From NCBI RefSeq assembly GCF_030622045.1, contig NZ_CP130886.1, forward strand, positions 6,952,001 through 7,016,000: a stretch of 64,000 bases of DNA, in the 5' to 3' direction. This DNA is from Planctellipticum variicoloris (lineage in GTDB: Bacteria; Planctomycetota; Planctomycetia; Planctomycetales; Planctomycetaceae). The notes under the pieces were generated by a model that worked only from the letters and a program-made list of their open reading frames with translations, did not search any database and had not been told where the DNA came from. A program made the position numbers and the translations under genes. Of this stretch, positions 56,279 through 64,000 are shown piece after piece. Within the stretch, counting starts at the first letter, position 1; each line of letters starts with the position of its first letter.

Positions 56279-57730
56279 ATGACGCTCACGACCAGGTTGA
56301 CGGTCTATTTCCTGACAGTGCTCGGCATCGTCCTGTTGCTGCTGACGGCGACCGTCTGGGGATTGGTTCGCTGGTCACTCTACGGCGACCTCGCCGGTCG
56401 CGTCGACCACATCATGTCGGCCCTGGTCGCATCGGTTGAAATTGAACCCGACGGAGTCGAGTGGAACCCCAAGGAGCACGAGCTCCTGGCGCTGCGGAAG
56501 CCCGTCGCTCAGGACATCGCCTGGGTCGTCCTCGATCCCGACGGACGGGCCATCGACCACTCCAACCTCAACCTTCCTCCCGAGGCCACCGCCGATACGC
56601 AGTCGTTCGCCAACGCGCCTCCCCGCTGGCTCCCCGGAACCGGCGAATCCTGGCTCGTGCTGGTTCGACAGGTGGAAATCGGCGACTTCGGAGCCGCCAG
56701 TCAAACGGGTGATGAAGAAGCCCACCCCGACGACGTCCCGGAGTACCCCCGACTGACCTTCGCGGCGGCGATCTCGAATCAAGGCGTCGAACGCCAACTG
56801 GCCGGCGTGCTGCTGGGAGTCTTGCTGGCGGCCCTGGCCCTGTGGAGCCTGTGCGCCTTCTTGAGCCGCCGCGCCTGCCGCCAGGCCCTGCGACCGGTCC
56901 GCGAGATGGCCGAGGCCGCCGCCCGGATCGAGGCAACGCGCCTGGACCGCCGACTCCCCGTCGCCCCGGACCGTGACGAGCTGCAGGAGCTCGCCGTCAC
57001 CTTCAATACGCTCCTCGACCGCCTCGAATCGGCTTTTGCGCAGGAACGCCGGTTCGCGGCCGACGCCTCCCATCAGTTGCGAACCCCGTTGACTGTCATG
57101 CTCGGCGAACTCGACGTCACGCTGCTGCGCGATCGCGACGCTCCAGCCTATCAGGACACGCTGCAGCGGGTCCGCGCTCAAGCCCGGCGATTGATCGGCA
57201 TGGTCGAATCACTCCTCTGGCTGGCTCGGACCGACTTTGAATCGCACGTCGATGCCATCGATCCCCTCGACCTGGTCGCGTGGCTGACCGACTGGCGCGC
57301 GCGGAGAGGGGCTGAGCCCCGCCTGCGGATGGTGCTCGAACCAGCCCTGCCGGCCTTCGCGCGAATCCGGCCGCTGCTGCTGGAACAGGCCCTCGGGAAC
57401 GTGGTCGATAACGCCCTCCGCTACGGCCCGCCCGATCACCCCGTCACGGTGCGGCTTCAATCTGGTCCGGCAGAAGTTACCATCTCCATCCACAACGAAG
57501 GTGCGACAATCGCTCCGGAGGACTTGCCTCATCTCTTCGAGCCCTTCTACCGTTCCACGGCCCCCGCCGTCACGCGCCAACCCGGCAGCGGTCTGGGACT
57601 GCCGATTGTGTTGCGGATTCTCAAGCTGCACGGAGGCGCCGTCGAGGTCTCGTCCAACGCCACATCCGGCACGACGTTCGAGATGCGGCTGCCACGCTCA
57701 ACCCCGTTGGCCGAGTCACCCGGACAGTAG
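56279..57730 (+). CDS. Two-component sensor histidine kinase
   Basis: A 483-residue membrane sensor. Two membrane segments (YFLTVLGIVLLLLTATVWGL at the N-terminus; GVLLGVLLAALALWSLCAFL near 178-197) enclose a periplasmic sensor domain of about 145 residues. HAMP follows (RPVREMAEAAARIEATRLDR), then the H-box FAADASHQLRTPL (H265), N-box ALGNVVDNALRYG, and ATP lid GSGLGLPIVLRILKLHGG. It is the cognate kinase of the regulator just upstream. The signal is unknown. Confidence 0.93.
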   Translation: MTLTTRLTVYFLTVLGIVLLLLTATVWGLVRWSLYGDLAGRVDHIMSALVASVEIEPDGVEWNPKEHELLALRKPVAQDIAWVVLDPDGRAIDHSNLNLPPEATADTQSFANAPPRWLPGTGESWLVLVRQVEIGDFGAASQTGDEEAHPDDVPEYPRLTFAAAISNQGVERQLAGVLLGVLLAALALWSLCAFLSRRACRQALRPVREMAEAAARIEATRLDRRLPVAPDRDELQELAVTFNTLLDRLESAFAQERRFAADASHQLRTPLTVMLGELDVTLLRDRDAPAYQDTLQRVRAQARRLIGMVESLLWLARTDFESHVDAIDPLDLVAWLTDWRARRGAEPRLRMVLEPALPAFARIRPLLLEQALGNVVDNALRYGPPDHPVTVRLQSGPAEVTISIHNEGATIAPEDLPHLFEPFYRSTAPAVTRQPGSGLGLPIVLRILKLHGGAVEVSSNATSGTTFEMRLPRSTPLAESPGQ

Positions 57731-57799
57731 CGACTCGCGCAACAACCGAACTTCTTCCGACCGCAATCACGCGATCATCGTTCTGGCAGTCATCCCGGC

Positions 57800-57883
57800 C
57801 GTCACCCCTCGTCGAAGGGAATCGCACCGTCACCCCTCGTCGAAGGGAATCGCACCGTCACCCCTCTTCAAAGGGAATCGCAC
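57800..57883. repeat. Three tandem copies of a 28-bp repeat
   Basis: Units at 57800-57827, 57828-57855 and 57856-57883, starting CGTCACCCCTCGTCGAAGGG. Units 1 and 2 are identical; unit 3 has two changes, and a partial fourth (CGTCACCC) follows at 57884. The stop codon of the Uma2 gene lies in unit 3, so the repeat encodes its last residues (GDGAIPFEEG). Confidence 0.9.
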
Positions 57884-58445
57884 CGTCACCCGGCGGTCGC
57901 CCCGCCTTGTGCCAGATCGTTTCCATAAACTCGTGGTGTCCCTTCCGGCTGACGCCATACTCGATGGTCGAGAGAATCGACCACCAGTTCCGGCCGGCCA
58001 GCGACTGGACGGGAAACCACAGGCCCGGCAAGGCCAGGCTCTTGAGGATTCCCCGATGATCGGGCGCCGCCTCGACGAAGGCCTGTCCGTCGTGTCGATT
58101 CCAGTGGAACGTCAGCGGGTCCCCATCGAAGACGGCGACGTACTCGGTGACGCCGGCACGTTCGAATTCGCCGCGGCGCGATTCGTACTCGGCCATCTCT
58201 TCAGAGTCGAAGACATCCAGCACGAAATTGGGCGGCCCCTCGAAACCGTTGTCGACGGGTTCGCACTGCTTCAGCCGGCCGTGATTGACCATCGCGACCA
58301 GCCCGGGAACGATGCGCGACCGGTGATCGAGCTGCACGGGAACATGCAGGCAGACGTAGATGCCGGGCGTGAAGAGGCGGTAGTGGTTGACGCAGAGGGC
58401 CAGATCGGTCAGCAGGACGGATTTCGCGGTCGTGAGTTCCGGCAT
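57858..58445 (-). CDS. Uma2 family (DUF820) putative nuclease
   Basis: A 195-residue protein from the ATG at 58445; the frame is open to 58535. The PD-(D/E)XK-like Uma2 core is VPGLVAMVNHG, GPPNFVLDVFDSEEMAEYES and FERAGVTEYVAVFDGDPLTF. Compared with typical members (PDLVVEVLSP...K...Y), the catalytic Lys position is not clear, so activity is uncertain. The C-terminus is encoded by a 28-bp tandem repeat. Uma2 proteins are widespread in planctomycetes and cyanobacteria; their role is unknown. Confidence 0.7.
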   Translation of the reverse strand: MPELTTAKSVLLTDLALCVNHYRLFTPGIYVCLHVPVQLDHRSRIVPGLVAMVNHGRLKQCEPVDNGFEGPPNFVLDVFDSEEMAEYESRRGEFERAGVTEYVAVFDGDPLTFHWNRHDGQAFVEAAPDHRGILKSLALPGLWFPVQSLAGRNWWSILSTIEYGVSRKGHHEFMETIWHKAGRPPGDGAIPFEEG

Positions 58446-58553
58446 GGGTTTGGCCTTTGCCTGCCAGAGATGCGGAAATTCCGTGTCTTTTGGAATGCGA
58501 CGATGTGAGAATACCGGAGGATGGACGGCCGTCAATCGCAGACAGAGTCAACG

Positions 58554-59939
58554 ATGCTGCAGGCAAAGATTGTGTCGCGACGCACCGGCCCTGAACTGGA
58601 GCAGCACTTGGAATTCCGCGACTTCTCACCGCCGGCCGAGCCGACGCTCAACGTGCAGCGTGATGCCCTGCAGAAGGGGCTCGGGCGGGCGATGCAGTGG
58701 GCACGGGCCGGGCGGCTGTCGAAAGACGCGCTGCTGGAGGCGTGCCTGCACGAGCAGCGGATTGATATTCAGTGTGAAGAGAATCGCGGGGAGTGGCTCT
58801 GGAACGTCGCGCAGGCGGCCGGCGCGATCGAATACCTTCGGGAACCGATCCTGGAGGCGTTTCGCAGTCTGTCGAACGAACGAGACGCCTATCAGATGTG
58901 CGTCCTTGCGGGGCAGTTTGCGCACTGGGGAGACGGCCGATTTGTCGACGCCATTTACGACATCGTCGAACGCCGGCCGTTTGCTCTCAAATACCCGTCA
59001 ATCGGCGAAGGACAGTTGATGGACATCGCCGGCGAACCCGGCCTGCTGTTCATCGCGGGGATTCGCGGCCGGCTGCTGCGGGAACGGAGCTGGGAATGGG
59101 ATGACGGAGCGATCGTGGACTGGGCGATTGAGCAATTCGGCGAAGATAGAACAGCCGAGGTTCTGCAGGCATCGGACGACTCTGACGTTCGGCGTTTTTT
59201 CGGGGTCTGGAAGAATCAGGTTTCCGTGGAACCAGCCTCGCCAGGCTCGTCGCTGGTTGATCAACTGCGGACGGCCTCCGCACTGGATGCGATCGCCGAC
59301 GCGAGGACGACTGGGAACAGGTTCCGTATGAGGACGTGGGCGAAGTATGCAAAGGCCGATGACCTGAAGCTCGTCATGAATCATCTGTGGGTCGAGGAAG
59401 ATCCGGCGGCCTTGGCGAAGCTGCTGCGGATATTCTGGGGCGGTCCATTGCCCGAGTTCGATAAGCGGCTGATCGGCCTGTGCGGGCATGAGCACGAGCA
59501 AGTTCGACGTGCCGCTTACTACGCGCTGGCGGAGAACAGGCATCCGAAGATCCGTGAGTTCGCGCTGCAGCGACTCGATAAACTGACTGGAGAGTTGCCA
59601 GTCCTTCGACTGTTGACGAAGAACTACGAGCCGGGCGATGAACAACGAATTCTCGCCGCGATCCAGCCGTCAGACGACATATCCTTCCTGCATTGGCTGA
59701 TCCTGGATCTGCTCAACGTCATTGAGGCGAATCCCGATTCGGACAGCTCACAGCTTGGCATCGCCGTCTATGCGTTGTCGCCATGCGCCAACTGCCGCAA
59801 CCGAGCGGTCGAATTGATGGTTGAGGAAGGCGTTGCTCCCGACTGGTTGCTCGAAGAATGCCGCGACGATTCCGAGGAAGATTGTCGCAAAGTTGTCAGC
59901 GAGCAAAACACACCACCCGACGGCCAACAGTCGGCCTGA
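58554..59939 (+). CDS. Large helical protein of unknown function (HEAT-repeat-like)
   Basis: A 461-residue soluble protein from the ATG at 58554. The sequence is mostly amphipathic helices. The second half has HEAT-like pairs (LIGLCGHEHEQVRRAAYYAL, AENRHPKIREFALQRLDKL) and a possible CxxC (CANC). No enzyme motif is visible. It is divergent from the Uma2 gene and converges on the sulfatase. Confidence 0.65.
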   Translation: MLQAKIVSRRTGPELEQHLEFRDFSPPAEPTLNVQRDALQKGLGRAMQWARAGRLSKDALLEACLHEQRIDIQCEENRGEWLWNVAQAAGAIEYLREPILEAFRSLSNERDAYQMCVLAGQFAHWGDGRFVDAIYDIVERRPFALKYPSIGEGQLMDIAGEPGLLFIAGIRGRLLRERSWEWDDGAIVDWAIEQFGEDRTAEVLQASDDSDVRRFFGVWKNQVSVEPASPGSSLVDQLRTASALDAIADARTTGNRFRMRTWAKYAKADDLKLVMNHLWVEEDPAALAKLLRIFWGGPLPEFDKRLIGLCGHEHEQVRRAAYYALAENRHPKIREFALQRLDKLTGELPVLRLLTKNYEPGDEQRILAAIQPSDDISFLHWLILDLLNVIEANPDSDSSQLGIAVYALSPCANCRNRAVELMVEEGVAPDWLLEECRDDSEEDCRKVVSEQNTPPDGQQSA

Positions 59940-59945
59940 CCGGAG

Positions 59946-61406
59946 CTACTTCCCCGCCGCCTCCCACGCCTTCATCTGCGCGATGTTCCGCTCCAGCTCC
60001 GCCCGCCGCTCCCCTTTCACATTCGACAGATACGCCGCCATCTCGGCGTCATACGCCGCGGCGGACTCGGGAGTCCGGCCGTGATCGTTCGTTTCGCCCA
60101 TCCACCGGTCGAGCCGGGCCCGCAGCTTTTCCAGCACGGCCAGGTGCTCCGGTTCTCCGGCCAGATTGCGGAGCTGATACCGGTCGGTCTGCCACTCGTA
60201 AAGCTCTTCGGCGGGCCGGGTCGGTGCAAACAACAACCGCTCCTGCAGGTCATCGAGTTTTCCTGCGGCATGCAGCTCCCGCAGCCGGAGCAGGATCGGT
60301 TTGTTGTCCTTGTAGGCGTTCGGTTGCAGCATGGGCCGGTCCGGATGGAAGTTGCGGATGTAGAGCCAGCGATCGGTCCGGACCGATCGGATCCGCTCCG
60401 TCGTCTCGTCGCAGCGGTCGCGGGCTGCGAAGATTTCGGGCCGCGGCTGGTACTCTTTGCCGAAGACGTTCCGGCCCTGCATGGTCGGCGGGATGGCGAT
60501 CCCCGCCGCGGACAGCGAGATCGCCGGCAGGTCGATGTGCTCGACCAGATCGTCGCGGACGCCGCGCGGAATCCCCGGCCCGCGGATCACCAGCGGCACG
60601 TGCGTTCCTTCGTTGTACAGAAACTGCTTCCCGCGAGCGTGGCTGATGCCGTGATCGGTCATGAAGATCACCAGCGTCTGGTCGAGAATTTTTTCCGCTT
60701 CCAGCCGCGCGAGGACCTGCCCGACCTGCCAGTCGGTGTAGCGGCAGGCATCCAGATACCGAGCCCAGTCGTGCCGCAGGACTTCGTCGCGCGGGTAATA
60801 GGGCGGCAGCTCGACGCTCGCCGGATCGGTCAGCGTCCCCAGCGCGGCCTTAGCCGTTTCCTCCCAGTTCTTCCCCTCGCGGTATTTGCCGCCGTGGAGC
60901 TGGACCTGCATGAAGAACGGCTGCCCCGGCTTCCGCCCGGCCCAGTCGGGACCGTCATAGATCGCCTTTTCCCACTCGAAGTTGTAGTCGGTCTTGCCAA
61001 GCCGCCTGTTCCCCGCGATGCCGGCGCCGATGCAGGTGTAGTAACCCGCCTGCTGGAACAACTTCGGGACCGGAATGACACCGGCCGGCAGCGCGATCTG
61101 CTGGTCCCCCCGTCCGCTGCGATGGTGGTGGGCGCCAAGGCTGGTCTGATATATCCCCGTGATCAGAGCCGACCGGCAGGCGGAACAGACCGGAGCGGTC
61201 ACGTAGGCGTGCGTGAACCGCGTCCCTTCGCGAGCGAGGCGATCGACATTGGGAGTCGCGACCTGCGTCTCTCCGTAGCACGAAAAGTTGGCGGACATGT
61301 CGTCGACGAAGATCCAGACGATGTTGGGCCGGTCGGCGGCGGACCCGGTCGATTCGATCCCGAGCGCAAGGAATCCAACCAGAAGTGCCATCCAGACGCG
61401 GTACAT
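59946..61406 (-). CDS. Exported sulfatase, CxAxR variant
   Basis: A 486-residue type I sulfatase from the ATG at 61406 (MYRVWMALLVGFLALGIEST, signal peptide); the frame is open to 61826. The metal site is RPNIVWIFVDDMSANFSCYG, and the formylglycine motif is CSACRSALITGIYQ (C74), with Ala in the third place like the sulfatase at 7853. Other blocks are IFMTDHGISHARGKQFLYNE and HGGKYREGKNWEE. It stands apart from the first cluster. Confidence 0.92.
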   Translation of the reverse strand: MYRVWMALLVGFLALGIESTGSAADRPNIVWIFVDDMSANFSCYGETQVATPNVDRLAREGTRFTHAYVTAPVCSACRSALITGIYQTSLGAHHHRSGRGDQQIALPAGVIPVPKLFQQAGYYTCIGAGIAGNRRLGKTDYNFEWEKAIYDGPDWAGRKPGQPFFMQVQLHGGKYREGKNWEETAKAALGTLTDPASVELPPYYPRDEVLRHDWARYLDACRYTDWQVGQVLARLEAEKILDQTLVIFMTDHGISHARGKQFLYNEGTHVPLVIRGPGIPRGVRDDLVEHIDLPAISLSAAGIAIPPTMQGRNVFGKEYQPRPEIFAARDRCDETTERIRSVRTDRWLYIRNFHPDRPMLQPNAYKDNKPILLRLRELHAAGKLDDLQERLLFAPTRPAEELYEWQTDRYQLRNLAGEPEHLAVLEKLRARLDRWMGETNDHGRTPESAAAYDAEMAAYLSNVKGERRAELERNIAQMKAWEAAGK

Positions 61407-61617
61407 CGTCAGTCTCCGGGATGCAGATGTCGTTCTCAGCGGCGATTTGTCAGCCGACAGCTTAACCCCGTTCTCCCGGATCGTCAGCCCGCCTGGCAAA
61501 CTCTGCGGACTGGAGAGACTCTGGCGGAGCTGTCGGTCCTGCGGCAGTTGCCGCCTGGAACAGTCGATAATGAAAGGCGTGATGTTCCGCGTCTCCCGAT
61601 TCGGCGGCCACTCAGCC

Positions 61618-61926
61618 ATGCGACCGTTGCGTTCCCAGCTCTGTCGACCCTCCCGGCGATTCGCCGCGCTGCTGGCGCTGGCGTCGCTCGGTGCGTCGGG
61701 CTGTCGAACGCTCGTCCTCCCCGGCATGCCAGTCTTCGAATGGCATGCTCTCGAGACGGCGCCGCTGTCGGCCAAGGCCACGGAAGACGGCGTCGAGCAG
61801 GCGGTCTGGCAGACCGAAAACCTCACCAGTCACGGGACCATCCAGCTCATTCGCGCCCAGTCGTTCGACGAAGCCCCGTCCGACGCCGGCGAACCGGCCC
61901 GCCTGTCCGTCCTGGCCGACGAGTAA
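61618..61926 (+). CDS. Small lipoprotein of unknown function
   Basis: A 102-residue protein from the ATG at 61618; an ATG at 61570 is in frame. The N-terminus has Arg residues, then LAALLALASLGASGC, a lipobox. The mature part has no motif. It is divergent from the sulfatase gene. Confidence 0.5.
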   Translation: MRPLRSQLCRPSRRFAALLALASLGASGCRTLVLPGMPVFEWHALETAPLSAKATEDGVEQAVWQTENLTSHGTIQLIRAQSFDEAPSDAGEPARLSVLADE

Positions 61927-62067
61927 GCGTCGTCCGACGAGTGGCGGTCATTGACCCCGAGCCTTCCCGTCGGTCCCCCGCTGTGGAATACTGGCGACGC
62001 CGGTGCGGACCCTGCTGCAGTCCGGCGGCATTCCCGTGTCCGCTCCCGTCGACAGAAAGTCCAATCT

Positions 62068-62544
62068 ATGGCCGCCGAACCTCGGGCCGACGGCAATCGC
62101 CGCGCGGTCGGCAAGCTGCTCCGCACCCTGCAATGGGCTTTTACCGGCGCCGCCGTCCTGTGGTGGGTCTGGGCGGCGCTCGTGCTGTGGGCGGCGTTCA
62201 CCCGTTCCGGCAACAAGCTCGGGGCGTTTCTGGCGATCTACCTGCTCCTCACCGTCGGCGCGAGCGGCGTCGCCTTCGTGATGATGATGTGGGACAAATG
62301 GCGCGCCATCCGCGTCAAACCGCGCGTTTCCGAATCGACCCTGCTGTTCTGCAGCCTGGCCGGCGGCTGGCCGGGAACGCAGCTCGCCCGCATGCTGTTC
62401 CGACATAAGACACAGAAAGTCGGCTTCCGCGCCATCTACTGGCTCATCGTCTCGCTCCACCTGCTGCTGCTCGGCTACATCTGGTGGAGCGACTGGTTCC
62501 GTCTGATGGCGCAAGCCCTGATCTACAAAGCCCCCGCCGCCTGA
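62068..62544 (+). CDS. DUF1294 family membrane protein
   Basis: A 158-residue protein from the ATG at 62068. It has the DUF1294 core FVMMMWDKWRAIRVKPRVSE, LFCSLAGGWPGTQLARMLF and RHKTQKVGFRAIYWL, with three to four hydrophobic segments. The family occurs fused to cold-shock domains elsewhere; here no such domain is present. Function unknown. Confidence 0.8.
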   Translation: MAAEPRADGNRRAVGKLLRTLQWAFTGAAVLWWVWAALVLWAAFTRSGNKLGAFLAIYLLLTVGASGVAFVMMMWDKWRAIRVKPRVSESTLLFCSLAGGWPGTQLARMLFRHKTQKVGFRAIYWLIVSLHLLLLGYIWWSDWFRLMAQALIYKAPAA

Positions 62545-62648
62545 ATCCGCCGGACGAACCTCCGTCGCGTCTTTGGAGTCAATCTGCCATCCGGCATTTT
62601 CGTCGCCGACCGAGCGATACTCGTCCCGATTCTCTGGAACGTTTTTCG

Positions 62649-63050
62649 ATGAACTTCGCACGCTGGACCTTCTCGATCGCCGGCTGGTACGGTCTGGCGG
62701 TCATCCTGCCCCAGTACTTTCTGGAGCGCCGCATCGGACTGGACTATCCGCCGGCGATCACCCATCCGGAGCACTTTTACGGCTTCATCGGTGTTGCGCT
62801 GGCCTGGCAGGTGGCGTTTCTGATCATGTCCCGCGACCCGGTCCGCTATCGGCCGCTGATGCTCGCGGGAGTCCTCGAAAAGGCCTCCTTCGGCATCGCC
62901 GCTCTGGTCCTCTACTTCCAGAACCGCCTGGCCGTCGCGCTGGTCCCGTTCGCCCTCCTCGATCTGGTGCTGGGCGTGCTGTTCCTGGAGGCGTACCGTC
63001 GGACGGGAAATGCCTCCACCCTCAAGAACGCGTCGGGTGGCACGCTCTGA
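62649..63050 (+). CDS. Small four-TM membrane protein, 3' end inside an inverted-repeat element
   Basis: A 133-residue protein from the ATG at 62649. Four hydrophobic segments are visible (WTFSIAGWYGLAVILPQYFL, HFYGFIGVALAWQVAFLIM, LAGVLEKASFGIAALVLYF, VALVPFALLDLVLGVLFLEA). No known motif. The final residues (ASGGTL) and the stop fall inside the inverted-repeat element starting at 63035, so the original C-terminus may have been altered by it. Confidence 0.55.
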   Translation: MNFARWTFSIAGWYGLAVILPQYFLERRIGLDYPPAITHPEHFYGFIGVALAWQVAFLIMSRDPVRYRPLMLAGVLEKASFGIAALVLYFQNRLAVALVPFALLDLVLGVLFLEAYRRTGNASTLKNASGGTL

Positions 63051-63114
63051 GTCTTCGAAGGGCGTGTCTTCGAGAGAGACCACGCCCATCGCAAAGCCTC
63101 TGGGCGTGCCACCC
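63035..63114. repeat. 80-bp inverted-repeat element between convergent genes
   Basis: Outer 11-bp arms GGGTGGCACGC (63035-63045) and GCGTGCCACCC (63104-63114) enclose an inner hairpin GGCGTG / CACGCC (63061-63066, 63081-63086) and a repeated TCTTCGA. The layout resembles a REP- or MITE-like element that recurs in planctomycete genomes. It may also serve as a terminator for both convergent genes. Confidence 0.6.
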
Positions 63115-63139
63115 AAATATGACATACTGAAGCAGCGAC

Positions 63140-64000
63140 TCAGCGCGCCGTCGCCGCCAGAGCGAGCGCGCCGTGAACCACCACGCTCTCGCCCAGCCCC
63201 GCCGGCACAACGTCAAACGCTCCCCGCAGCGGGGGAAACAGGTAGCGGTTCACGGCAGCGCGCAAAGGCTCGAAGAAGAGCTCTTCGCCAGCCAGTGACA
63301 CCCCGCCTCCTACGACGACCACGTCCGGTGCAATCAGCGTCCCGACTTGCGCAATCGCCCAGCCGAGCACTTCGACAGCGTTGCCGTAGACCTCGCGGGC
63401 GGCGGCATTCCCCGCCATCGCCGCGGTGGCCACCAGCCGCGACGAAAGTTGATCGATCTCCCGCTGCGATCGATTCAGCAGATCTTCGGCGTCCCGTTCG
63501 TCGGCATGCTCCGCCACCCAGCGCCGGGCGGCCTGTTCGATTCCTGGCCCCGCCGCCCGCGACTCGACCGTGGCGTGGGGATCGCGGCAATCCAGACCCG
63601 GCCGCAGGTGCCCGATCTCCGCCGCCGCGGGGCGGTCCGTTCCGTGAATTTTCCGGTCGATCACCAGCCCCCCGCCGATCCCAGTGCCGACGGTGACGTA
63701 GAACACCGTCCGCAGACCGCGACCGGCGCCGAAACATGCCTCCGCCAGGCAGGCCGAGTCGCAGTCGTTCCCCAGGCAGGCGGGCCGTTGCAGTTCGGTC
63801 CGGCACCACTCCGCCAGTGGGAATCCGTCCCAGCCGTTCACCTGGTGGCTGGTCTGCACGATGCCCCGATCGCCGAAGACCGGTCCGCCAAAGCCGAAGC
63901 CGACGCGTTCGATGTCGTAGGCGGCGATCAGCTCCCGCCCGGTTTCGCGGATCTGGCCCAGAATGCCCTGCGCTCCGCGCGAGCGATCGATGTCGCGCCG
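63140..64000 (-). CDS. ROK family protein, N-terminus cut by window edge
   Basis: Sugar kinase or sugar-responsive protein of the ROK family. The minus frame is open from the right edge to the stop at 63140, 286 codons. It shows VGFGFGGPVFGDRGIVQTSH, VNGWDGFPLAEW, LGNDCDSACLAEACFGAG, the phosphate-2 segment VTVGTGIGGGLVI and DVVVVGGGVSLAGEELF. The usual Zn motif CxCGxxGCxE is replaced by GLDCRDPHATVESRA, leaving one Cys, though the ligand His in AAEIGHL remains. The N-terminal ATP-binding part lies outside the window, so kinase versus regulator cannot be decided. Confidence 0.85.
   Translation of the reverse strand, partial: RRDIDRSRGAQGILGQIRETGRELIAAYDIERVGFGFGGPVFGDRGIVQTSHQVNGWDGFPLAEWCRTELQRPACLGNDCDSACLAEACFGAGRGLRTVFYVTVGTGIGGGLVIDRKIHGTDRPAAAEIGHLRPGLDCRDPHATVESRAAGPGIEQAARRWVAEHADERDAEDLLNRSQREIDQLSSRLVATAAMAGNAAAREVYGNAVEVLGWAIAQVGTLIAPDVVVVGGGVSLAGEELFFEPLRAAVNRYLFPPLRGAFDVVPAGLGESVVVHGALALAATAR

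Noticed and set aside
57800-57883. CRISPR array
   Set aside because: The 28-bp units are contiguous without spacers and overlap a coding end; no cas genes are present.
60081-62408. 775-residue plus-strand frame over the fifth sulfatase
   Set aside because: Antisense to a complete sulfatase and then out of frame with the lipoprotein and DUF1294 genes.

Overview
The window reads as chromosomal DNA of a Planctomycetes bacterium. The evidence is the high GC content, five exported formylglycine sulfatases (four in tandem), a Cys-rich exported protein of the planctomycete YTV repeat type, many small exported or membrane proteins of planctomycete character, and frequent GTG/TTG starts. No rRNA, CRISPR array or prophage is present. 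One tRNA gene, tRNA-Glu(CTC), lies on the minus strand at about 20.5 kb.

Layout. 1-9.3 kb: folC (cut by the left edge), a DinG-like helicase, and four consecutive sulfatase genes on the minus strand. 9.77-20.5 kb: a probable genomic island inserted at the 3' end of tRNA-Glu. A 16-bp copy of the tRNA 3' end (9767-9782) repeats the end of the intact tRNA (20502-20517) in the same orientation, and a relic resembling an integrase C-terminus lies just inside the left repeat. The cargo is a GYF/zinc-ribbon membrane protein, an exported coiled-coil protein, a VOC-fold protein and a complete type I restriction-modification operon. That operon is ordered hsdM-hsdS-(52-codon GIY-YIG-type N-terminal fragment)-fic-hsdR, with 4-nt overlaps and an inverted-repeat cluster in front of hsdR. 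20.6-28.4 kb: TerC, SpoIID, a GlsB-like protein, a beta-hydroxyacid dehydrogenase, dapA, a GspE/PilB-type protein whose Walker A lysine is lost, and a small lipoprotein.

28.7-38.7 kb: an HTTM membrane protein with a partner, small exported proteins, surE, a MobA-like nucleotidyltransferase, the YTV protein, an IS1380-type transposase relic, and a UbiA prenyltransferase beside an inositol-1-phosphate synthase. 38.9-52.9 kb: a DUF1338 dioxygenase, a PSP1 protein, DUF420 with a CPNC membrane protein (possible oxidase assembly), a methyltransferase, several membrane proteins, a DUF433 protein, a TetR-controlled DevBCA-like exporter operon and an L-fuconate dehydratase-like enolase. 53-64 kb: a carbamoyltransferase, an OmpR/EnvZ-type two-component pair, a Uma2 protein whose 3' end lies in a 28-bp tandem repeat, a large unknown protein, a fifth sulfatase, a lipoprotein, a DUF1294 protein, an 80-bp inverted-repeat element and a ROK protein cut by the right edge.

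Functionally, sulfatases plus an L-fuconate dehydratase-like enzyme fit use of sulfated, fucose-containing polysaccharides. The tRNA-flanked restriction-Fic island is the clearest accessory system. Functional calls rest on motifs read by eye; no database search was run.
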